Below, piece by piece: positions 12,513 to 20,015 of a stretch of DNA of 64,000 nt. A program made the position numbers and the translations under genes. This DNA comes from Capitulum mitella (Eukaryota; Arthropoda; Thecostraca; Pollicipedomorpha; Pollicipedidae). The notes beneath the pieces are model-generated. The model was not told the DNA's origin and made no database searches. It was given only the letters and a program-made list of their open reading frames with translations. The stretch covers positions 29,471,201-29,535,200 of the forward strand of contig CP099846.1 in the NCBI GenBank assembly GCA_030062745.1, in the 5' to 3' direction. Position 1 is the stretch's first letter. Each line of letters opens with the position of its first letter.

Positions 12513-14746
12513 AGCGGCGGGGCGGCGGCGCGGGTCTGAGAGCGGAGAAGTCGTCGGCCGCCAGAGCGGCGCGGCCGGACGCGACAGGCGAAGCGCAAGG
12601 GGCGGGGGCGGGGGCGGGGGCGGGGGCAGGGGCGGGGGCGGAGTGCGGGGCCCGCGGGAAGGCGGCGGCACTCACATCCCTCGTAGACCTCGAGCGGCGT
12701 GTGCACGCCCGACTGCTGCAGGTTCACCTCGCGGCCGAAGTGGCCGCTGTACGTCAGCTCGGCGCTCGACGTGTTATAGTCGGCCATCTTGAACAGCTCG
12801 ACGTCCTCGAGCTGCAGTTTCGGGTCGTAGGTGTACGTGAACGTCTTCTCCTCCGCCGCCGTGACGATGTCCTGCCGGGGCGGCGGCCGAGGTAAGGGGC
12901 TATCAGGGGCAGTCAGGGGCGGTTAGGCGCGGTCAGGCGGCGACACGGCCTCGCGCCGGGGACCGAGCCGCAGCACCGGCGGTGCGCCGGTCAGGTCGGA
13001 CAACAGTGGACGGTACCGGGCGGGCGGCTCGGGCCAGGACGGCTCGCCACAGCAGGCACGAACGTCAGCGCGCCGGCCCCGACAGACCCGACCGCTCAAA
13101 ATTCGCGCACACCGAGAAACGAGCGTCATCACGCCATTCGCCATTTCTCCAGCATGGCTCTGCAATGCAGCACGCACAGGTCGCCAGCATGGCTCTGCAA
13201 TGACGCACGCACGTGAGCCGCATGTGCTATAAAAAGCATTGCAGATGAACTGTACGGCCATGTTTCCTTTGTTACAGATTTCCACCACACTTTTTGAATT
13301 TATCTGGCCTAATGGTGAAAGGAAAAAATGCGAATTTAACCGACTATATCTAAATCCTTACAAAAGACCACAACAGCGCATAAAAAGTAAATAGTCATAT
13401 CAACACATAAAGTCCAAAACTGAAAGAGAACCTATCAATGCTTAAGTCCTGGAACACCCTGCAAAGCAACATAATTTCTCCAGAGCCCAACGCCCAACCA
13501 ACCCAGTGCAGTCACGCCCGCGGACGTCCGAGCACTGGTCACTCGTGGGCAGTCTTCCACAGGGCGCGACAGACAGCGTACAACTGCGACAGCGGCTGGG
13601 CCCCGCACGCGGCGATCGACCGTCCCGAGCCGATGGTGCCGGCCATCGGCTGCTGTCGCGCTGCCAGCGAGCCGAGCGGCAGCGGACCGCGCGGCGAGGG
13701 GCGAACGATACGACCCTGGCGGCGCCGGAGACAGCGGCCGCCAGGCGCCACTGACCTTCAGAGCCTTGGTACGCTTGGTGAAGATCTCGGTGATTTTGGA
13801 GGCCATACTCGCCAGCTCTGCCTTCGGGTTGACTTTAGCAAACCACACATGTGACAGGTCGCCAGCATGGCTCTGCAATGACGCACGCACGTGAGCCGCA
13901 TGTGCTATAAAAAGCATTGCAGATAAACTGTACGGCCATGTTTCCTTTGTTGCAGATTTCCACCACACTTTTAAAATTTATCTGGCCTAATGGTGAAAGG
14001 AAAAAATGCGAATTTAACCGACTATATCTAAATCCTTACAAAAGACTACAACAGCACATAAAAAGTAAATAGTCATATCAACACATAAAGTCCAAAACTG
14101 AAAGAGAACCTATCAATGCTTAGGTCCTGGAACACCCTGCAACACAACATAATATATCTGAAACAATGTCCATGCAGCACTTACGTTTTTCAACATATCA
14201 TAGTCACTTGAGGCCATAAAACTGTCAATTAAAGCATTTTTCAGATTTCTTGCCCACTGGTTGACTCTGAAAAAGGACATGTTTCAGCAATGAACATCCT
14301 ACATAATTATGCTGAACCCCTTGATAAAAGTTACACCATGAAAAATTGATGCCAAGGTTTGATTCCATATCCTATGCAAGAATTAGTAACCAAGGTCACA
14401 GCAGTCATAATAAAACCTGGTGGACCCCTGTCAGCACCTTAAAAATACTAAAAAGGTATAGCATGTTCACAATGATCCAAAACACACATGAATGACAACA
14501 GTAAGGCATTCAATAACAGATATGCTTTCAGAGCCCATGGCCAGTGTTGAGACTTGGCCAGTGTTGAGACAATGAAAAGCAAATATAAAGTATATGATTA
14601 TGGGTAAACAATAGATAAGACTAGCAGACAACCTGTTTTACTCACAATTCTGGAGATGGGAGTTTCTCTGCATCACAGGGTTCAGAACTTAGCAGCAGCA
14701 CACTGCACAGTAACACTGTACATCCCTTCAGAATAGCCATTTTCAT
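420..14746 (-). CDS. CACNA2D: Voltage-gated calcium channel alpha2/delta subunit, 5' part of gene
   Basis: Auxiliary subunit of high-voltage-activated calcium channels: a secreted, membrane-anchored glycoprotein that promotes channel surface delivery and synaptic function. Exons placed by homology, reading frame and GT/AG sites: 14646-14746, 14186-14266 (3' end doubtful), 13756-13832, 12676-12871, 8572-8821, 8122-8221, 7745-7906, 7260-7385, 5901-6032, 726-812, and possibly 420-494. From 13832 down to 726 every junction is in phase. The product so far (about 435 residues) has a signal peptide, VWA-N region and VWA domain. Conserved strings include [28 protein letters not shown] and VLGRPL, in family order. 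The later part (Cache domains, delta peptide) would lie beyond the left edge. Family assignment is firm; the paralogue is not determined. Confidence 0.93.
726..812 (-). CDS. CACNA2D: alpha2/delta exon 10: GRP motif
   Basis: Twenty-nine codons starting [15 protein letters not shown] and ending YWDAG. VLGRPL is the conserved motif immediately after the VWA domain in alpha2/delta proteins. Acceptor TGCCGCAG and donor GTAATT are in phase with exon 9. The next exon of the gene is expected further left. Confidence 0.85.
4414..4800 (+). repeat. 31-bp minisatellite in alpha2/delta intron
   Basis: About 12 head-to-tail copies of a 31-bp unit built on ACGGTCTGACACCTYCCG followed by GACCA and a short variable part. 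Units at the left edge are most diverged and those in the centre are most alike. It lies inside the large intron between exons 9 and 10, with no coding sense. Confidence 0.85.
5901..6032 (-). CDS. CACNA2D: alpha2/delta exon 9: end of VWA domain
   Basis: Forty-four codons reading [10 protein letters not shown], then [10 protein letters not shown] and [10 protein letters not shown]. This aligns position by position with the family segment that ends in GAIR and leads into the GRPM motif. Acceptor CGGCCAG and donor GTAGGC give phase 0 on both sides. It is followed by a roughly 5-kb intron (813-5900) that contains two minisatellites. Confidence 0.92.
6060..6460 (+). repeat. 32-bp minisatellite in alpha2/delta intron
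   Basis: Four nearly perfect 32-bp units (starts of GGTGAACTGG at 6331, 6363, 6395 and 6427) follow a degenerate run of shorter GTGAACAGGCG-type units from about 6060. It begins 30 bp upstream of the exon 9 acceptor on the minus strand, so it forms the end of the preceding intron. Confidence 0.85.
7260..8821 (-). CDS. CACNA2D: alpha2/delta exons 5-8: VWA domain with MIDAS
   Basis: Exon 8572-8821 carries the pre-VWA segment ([17 protein letters not shown], then DVRRRPWYI and [10 protein letters not shown]). The MIDAS D-x-S-x-S is split by an intron: the aspartate is in this exon, and the next exon (8122-8221) supplies SGSVYG, then [12 protein letters not shown]. Exon 7745-7906 holds [14 protein letters not shown] and ends NFSYNAFVD. 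Exon 7260-7385 holds [21 protein letters not shown]. All MIDAS ligands look intact, so metal-dependent binding is predicted. The donors are GTGAGA, GTGAGT, GTGAGT and GTGTGT, and all phases agree. Overlapping GC-rich reading frames on the plus strand, such as 8421-9191, are shadows of these exons. Confidence 0.92.
12476..12650 (+). repeat. (CGG)n and G-rich tract beside alpha2/delta exon 4 donor
   Basis: A (CGG)n run of about 55 bp (12476-12530) and a GGGGGC-type run (about 12599-12645) with four or more closely spaced G-runs. Both lie immediately downstream (minus strand) of the exon 4 donor at 12675. The G-rich tract could form a quadruplex on the plus strand. Confidence 0.8.
12676..13832 (-). 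CDS. CACNA2D: alpha2/delta exons 3-4: VWA-N region
   Basis: Exon 13756-13832 encodes NPKAELASM followed by [14 protein letters not shown], the amphipathic helix typical of the VWA-N domain, with donor GTCAGT. Exon 12676-12871 starts in phase with [10 protein letters not shown] and continues through [20 protein letters not shown] to the conserved VYEG motif. Its acceptor is CCGGCAG and its donor GTGAGT. It ends one base into a codon, and the exon at 8821 completes a tyrosine codon and continues LDVLNGLKW. The intron between exons 3 and 4 contains one copy of a 299-bp duplication; the other copy begins 22 bp before the exon 3 acceptor. A (CGG)n and G-rich tract lies just downstream of the exon 4 donor. 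Confidence 0.88.
13177..13475 (+). repeat. 299-bp direct duplication, copy 1
   Basis: Nearly identical to 13855-14153, at a constant offset of 678 bp with no net gap and only a handful of mismatches. Contains TCTGCAATG ... CATTGCAGA inverted pieces near its left end and an AT-rich remainder. It lies in the intron between alpha2/delta exons 3 and 4. Confidence 0.9.
13855..14153 (+). repeat. 299-bp direct duplication, copy 2
   Basis: Second copy of the 13177-13475 segment. It ends 22 bp before the exon 3 acceptor (minus strand), so the intron sequence just upstream of that acceptor, where a branch point would be expected, falls inside the duplicated segment. Its right end (14153) coincides with the start of the CpG-depleted zone. 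Confidence 0.9.
14186..14266 (-). CDS. CACNA2D: alpha2/delta exon 2, with an unresolved reading-frame problem
   Basis: A good acceptor (TTTTTCAG) precedes the reading [15 protein letters not shown], which fits the conserved N-terminal helix after the signal peptide. A strong donor (GTAAGT) follows at 14185. In the frame set by exon 1, however, a stop appears just before that donor. The downstream half reads well ([11 protein letters not shown]) only in the next frame. The leftover phase also does not match the acceptor of the exon at 13832. Either one or two bases are missing or extra in this assembly, or a small exon or alternative splice site has been missed. The start is more reliable than the end. 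Confidence 0.5.
14646..14746 (-). CDS. CACNA2D: alpha2/delta exon 1: start codon and signal peptide
   Basis: The exon opens with ATG at 14746 and has a second in-frame ATG two codons later. It encodes a short basic N-terminus, then a hydrophobic core ([11 protein letters not shown]) and a plausible cleavage region before DAEKLPSPE, as expected of a secreted alpha2/delta precursor. A consensus donor GTGAGT follows at 14645. The exon ends with two bases of a codon; the next exon supplies the third and continues with VNQW, the conserved tryptophan region of the family N-terminus. It lies in CpG-depleted, AT-rich DNA, unlike the GC-rich downstream exons, but the phase match ties it to the same gene. 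Transcription start and 5' UTR are not identified. Confidence 0.75.
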
Positions 14747-16420
14747 ATGTCCTTGCAGACTTGTTCACAGTTGCTGATGGTGTGTGCTGGGATTCAAATA
14801 AGTTCTGAAACACCCAACATTACACTAGTCAGTGATATTTGCTGCACTTGTATCACTGTTACATCCCATATTTTCATGCCCAAAACTAGTGTGATCTATC
14901 TTCAGTATGTATATGCAATGCTGTTGTTGGTGATGATGGCTGCCAGCCCAGCATAGCCTTGCAGAACAGAAACTGGAAAGAAACAATCTTGTTTCAACAC
15001 ACTTATTTCTATAGCAAAATACAACACCAACACAACTTTTGCAAATCTGGATACAAAATCTTCCAGGTGTTTGAGACCTCATCCAAAAAGTTAAGCAGAA
15101 AATTTGCAATGACCTCTGTACAACAATGTCATTTATTTTTACATAAATAATGGCTGACAGAACAAAGCATAACTCATTGCAGCTTCATTCTGAATACAGC
15201 ACTTTTGTGATGCTATTCTTTTAATATTTTGGCCAATACCTTAACAGACAGGCTGAATGAAAAACATACCAGCCTAAGTATGTCTTAACCACAAGAATAC
15301 TGACCAACTGGTTATGTCCAGACCATAAGATATTCTGTGCCTTTCCCTCTTTCATCTTAAAGCTTACAATCTGTTTCCAGGCTTGGGGTATTCAAACCTT
15401 GCAGAAAGCCTAAAAGCTCAACATAATCTTAAAAAAAGGAAACAGTCTGCCATCTTTTCATAACCCCAGTTCAACTTCACCAGGGATTTGCAAATGGTGT
15501 TAACTGGCCTTACTTGAAACTTGGCCAAGACTCCACAGTATTCATGCACAGGAAATCAGCACACCTGGTGTGAGGGGCATTAGATGGCTAGCCTCCAAGG
15601 CAAGGCCTACAAATCTCCAGCTTTCCAACATGTACTTCAGGCACCACCTGCAAGGAGAAATCAGGATAGTTTACTGGAGCATTCCAGGTTAACTGAAGGT
15701 TTATAACTGGAACCCTAATAAACACTGGTTGCTCTGAAAAAAATTATTAGACCTTTTTGACCATTGTTTTCTTCAGAAACATCTAAAAGCACAAAACATG
15801 TTGACAGTCAACTTAAATTGCACATCCACACATTGATGCAAATGCAGTTTGGTCTAATGCTAACATTCATCACACTGTACTACAGATAAAACTACAATGA
15901 CAGAGGGAGATGCAGGTACATCCCAATCAGCCAGCTTTGCTAAAAATAAGCAATCAAAACAAGACAGGTGTTGACAGAACCTCTTTGGAACACAGTTAAG
16001 GCAGGGACCCAGTTTTGGGACAGCTTTTGAAAGTTTCAGGCAGCATTATTTCAGCCACACTGACAGACATCTCCATGGTCAATTGCATCATATATATCTC
16101 ATTACTATAGTGAAAAACTAACACAGACATCCTGTCAAATTTCTGTGGACTACTCATACTAATTTCAGTGTCCTAAAGCTCTTAAGATCTACATTACAGG
16201 AACAGGTCTGCCCTAAGCATCTTATTGACCACTGTAGCAAGTTTGCTGATTGGACAAAGAAATTAATGCTATGCCAACAAAGTGTCATGGAAAAATGGAC
16301 TTAAAATGGAATTTGCATCTATGTGATGTTTGTAAGTTTTGCCACTGGACTGAATTTTTGTTACATAGCAACAAGTGACCAGGCAATGTCACATATTTAC
16401 CTTTTTGGAGACCACTTTTG
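14747..16420. other. Gene-free AT-rich stretch upstream of alpha2/delta
   Basis: No convincing exon, RNA gene or mobile element recognised. Very low CpG content. It should contain the 5' UTR and promoter of the alpha2/delta gene, but I cannot place them. Confidence 0.4.
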
Positions 16421-16429
16421 CTATATGTA

Positions 16430-17830
16430 AGATGCAGAGGAGCACATAAACTTTCCTGTGAAAGAAAGAAATGGTGGCATTGCTGCTTTCTGAAGGAAAT
16501 GGAGCTGTATTTCACCATAAGTAAACATAGCCAGAACTGGTGGTGCCATCTTGTACCACTGCCTTTGCTCCCAGCATGTCCTATGTAGTGCATAATGTTT
16601 GATGATATCATCAGTAAATGGTACTAGAGACCCCAGGCCAAAAAAGGGATGTTCATGCAGTGCTATGTTGCACTGAAGGCATACCCAGGCACAACCAGGT
16701 TAGGTATCTAGTTGATCCTGTTTGGTATTCATTAAGTTAGGTTATACTTATGATGTCATAAGAACCAAAATACCCAAACCTTGGAAACTGTCCTTTTTGG
16801 ATTTCTTATGGAGAGCCCCAGCAGAAACAAAACAGACAAGTAGTGCAGTGGTAAGCAATGAATGGAGTGATGATATTATTTGGTAATTTTGTCCACATCT
16901 TCATCTTGGATGATATTATGCAGTGCTGAATCACAGGTATTTGCCTTAAAACTGTCTGCTGTATGGTTTTTATGCCATTTATGCCATTTTTCCAGAAAAT
17001 AAGCACTTGGTACAATGTGTTGCATGGCAAGTGACCAGAGAAAATGTATCAATTGAACATGAAAATTCCACTGAAAGCTGGGCCATACATGACATTTCCA
17101 CCAGGTGGTGAAAAACTGCAAAAATGGCATAAAATTATACAACAACCAGTTCAAGATGAAGACAATGAAAAAATACCAAATAATATTGTCACTCTTTTCA
17201 TTGCTGACCACTGCACCATTTGTCTGTTTGACTTCTGCTGTGATTCCACAGTAACAAAGTCAAAAAGGGCAATGCCCAAGGTGAGGCCTAATTAATTTGG
17301 GCCTAATAACATGGTCAGTATAACTTAACATAATGAATAATAAACAAGATAACCAACCAAACCTAACCTAGCCTAACTTAACCTAACCTAGCCTAGCCTA
17401 AACCTTTCTCTAATCCTAGCCCTAACCCTAACCTAACCCAACCTAACCTAACCTAACCTAACCTAACCTAACCTTACCTAACCTAACCTAACCTTACCTA
17501 ACTCAACCTAACCTAACCTATTTAGTTGCACGACCTAACCTCTGTTGGACAGAGCCAAGTTTGGCACAGGGTTATGTCTTTGGCACATCATTGCACCCTG
17601 TGAACATTCATTTATTGGACTGTGGCCTCTGGTATCATTTACTGGTGATGTCATCAAATGGTACACAGTACATATGGCATCCTTGGAGCAAAGGCAGTGT
17701 AAGCAAGATGACACTGTCCATTCCCATCACAAGTGCTGATGGTGAAATATAACTCCATTTCCTTCAGAAACCATATTGGTAGTGTTACCATTTCTTGCTT
17801 TTAAAGGAAAGTTTATGAGCTCTTCTGTAT
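16430..17830. mobile_element. Fold-back (palindromic) element with TTAGG tract
   Basis: The inner arms, 16805-17040 and 17041-17260, are reverse complements (for example ATGGCATAAA, CAAGATGAAGA and ACCAAATAATAT appear in both). The outer arms, about 16430-16640 and 17630-17830, are also reverse complements (AAGAAATGGT, GGTTTCTGAAGGAAATGGAG, ACTGCCTTTGCTCC). The right half is longer because its TTAGG-type tract (about 17352-17522) is expanded, whereas the left half has only short GTTAGGT remnants at the matching place. A related single arm lies at 58935-59366. No open frame with recognisable function. The transposition class is not assignable. Confidence 0.7.
17352..17522 (-). repeat. Interstitial telomere-type (TTAGG)n array
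   Basis: About 170 bp of CCTAA units with scattered variants (CCTAG, CCCTAA, CCTTA). TTAGG is the canonical arthropod telomere unit. Here it is internal, inside the fold-back element. Confidence 0.95.
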
Positions 17831-18328
17831 CATATGTAGAGCAAAAGAGGCCTGTGAAAAGGTGAAAAAATGAAGCATTGCTGAAACCTGCTTTGCAACA
17901 TTTTAACCAGTTACATTATGGCTAAATTTACAACACTGCAAGGTACAACATGGCAGCTCAGACTACATTAGTCATGGAACAGGGTTTGAAGACTGAACAC
18001 TGAAGCAAGTATTAACAAAATGGTAACAGAACAGTTCCTTAGTGTTGCCTAGCACTCCAGTGCAAGCACAAAAAAATCACTAGATGGGACAAGTACAAGC
18101 ATGGGACATGTAATATGTTGCACTGTATAAAAGCACAGCAACACTACATATCCTGGATGCCTAGAGAAACGAATATGATCATATACGCCCAAACATATTC
18201 CACCTTCCTTCCCAGTACCGTACCTGATACCACACTTCACTTCAAGATCCCATTTTATTCACATTCAAGTCCTCACATTGCTATAAGGAACAGCGTCTCT
18301 CGACAGTGCGAGGATACTGAAATATTGG

Positions 18329-18913
18329 GGTAATCCTTACCGATCGCACACCATGCGCAGAGTCGAGGGTAAGGTTAACGCTCGAGAGTAGTTTCCGATT
18401 TCGCCACCAGGGCGATATTCGTTCTTTTTCTCGCCGCTAGGAAGAGTACGTAAAAATACTGACATTCGCTAGGATGGTTCCGCTCAAGAACCAATGGTAT
18501 GATAACCAATAGTTCGATTCGGCTGATTCGAACGCCAGTTGATAGCGCCGAACGTTTCAATTCCGTGACTTACACATTTTTTTACTTTTGACTCGCTGAT
18601 GACGTCACAAGTGAGGTCAATCACGAAAAAAAGACCGCTTTCTCCAGAATTGCCGAAATAAGATGGAAAGCAGATGAATTCGTTCAGACCTAACCTAACC
18701 TAACCTAACGAATATTATCCTGGTGGCGAAATCGGAAACTACACTCGCGCGTTCTTGAGCGGAACCATCCTAGCGAATGTCAGTATTTTTACGTACTCTT
18801 CCTAGCGGCGAGAAAAAGAACGAATATCACCCTGGTGGCGAAATCGGAAACTACACTTGCGCGTTAACCTCACCCTCGACTCTGCGCATGGTGTGCGATC
18901 GGTAAGGATTACC
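18329..18913. mobile_element. 585-bp non-autonomous long-TIR transposon with 9-bp TSD
   Basis: Starts GGTAATCCTTACC and ends with its reverse complement. The terminal inverted repeats extend about 165 bp with few mismatches and include GCACACCATGCGCAGAGTCG. It is flanked by perfect 9-bp direct repeats AAATATTGG at 18320-18328 and 18914-18922. A partial extra copy of part of the repeat and four TTAGG units (18689-18708) lie inside. Long TIRs with 9-bp duplications point to the Mutator-like (MULE) superfamily; this is inferred from structure, since there is no transposase. Confidence 0.88.
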
Positions 18914-18922
18914 AAATATTGG

Positions 18923-20015
18923 ACGAATTTCACCAAGCCATCCACCGACGTCTAACCATCGTACCATATAAACGCGCCATCATTCGACTGCTACAGATCA
19001 GGGACCAGTGTATTCCTCACGCGGACTCGCGGAGCGCTCTTCCACGGGGCTGAGCGCAACGTCGTCTTCGTGCTGCATATCGTCTCTTCCACGGGGCTGC
19101 CAGTTGATCAGCTGAAAACTGCGAAGTGATGCCAGATTATTTGGTAGCAAGTCTCCTCCATCAAGCAAAGCCTTCACAGCTCATTTTTTATGTTTGTCAG
19201 ATAAACATGACGTTATCAAAATTTAACATATCAAAAAGTTTGAAAAACAAAAACGGTGGTTCCATAGCCTAGTCCCTATAAAATATGACGTACATTCAAT
19301 TTCGGTTAACCACATCACATGAGGATATTTTTAAGTCGTTCATCACGTTTTAGGACGACATTTAGCAACGACTGCAAGATACCAGCAACTGAATCTTTAA
19401 CTTCAGGCAACATCAATCTTAAACTTAAGGTATCAAAAATATCAGAGTGACAGTTCGGCTCATAATTCATGAACTGTCTGAAAAGAAGGCGAGTTGTTAC
19501 TACGCAGTAATGGATTTAGCACTAGTATCTGAATAAAATCATCTCGGATTACTGGTATAACTTCCATTTCTAGTTTAAGACTGTGACGTATTTAGGAGTC
19601 TATCTAGCAATTTGGTAGCTATTGGCTGTCCTCGATGGTATTGTAGTAATATTGAGCCTTGAGCATTGCTGAATTGATAACCGGAAGCATGAGATCATCA
19701 CGTTGCAGTCAGTTGCGATAAGAGGAGTGGGTCAGCGTCTACAATACCGATGATGTTCGCGGTGCCTGGCGCTCTGGGAGTGGTACTCAGTGGCAACGCC
19801 CGTGAAGCCCGTGCTCCGGTCTGATCGTGCCTGGGTATTTCCGTTGCGTCCAGAACTTCATGGGCTTGCGTCACCGGAATTCCGTCCGGATGGAGATGGA
19901 ACGCTAGCCATATGGTGGTGACAGGCGCGGCCGTAGCCTGGAGAAAGTGCTGTGCGATGTAGTGTGCTGTACCGGGGTGCCCGCGTGTACCGCCTCACGG
20001 GTGAGCAGAAGCCGT
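18923..20015. other. 5' flank of Mab-21-like gene
   Basis: No coding exon recognised. A 15-bp motif TCTTCCACGGGGCTG occurs twice (about 19037 and 19085). An untranslated first exon could be here. Confidence 0.35.
18967..18972 (+). promoter_or_regulatory. Candidate TATA box upstream of Mab-21-like gene
   Basis: TATAAA in a GC-richer setting 54 bp after the long-TIR element and about 1 kb upstream of the Mab-21-like start codon. No clear initiator is visible 25-30 bp downstream, and no first exon can be placed. Position and sequence are the only support. Confidence 0.2.

Noticed and set aside
17352..17522. True chromosome end
   Set aside because: The TTAGG array is short, degenerate and flanked on both sides by unique and coding sequence, so it is interstitial.
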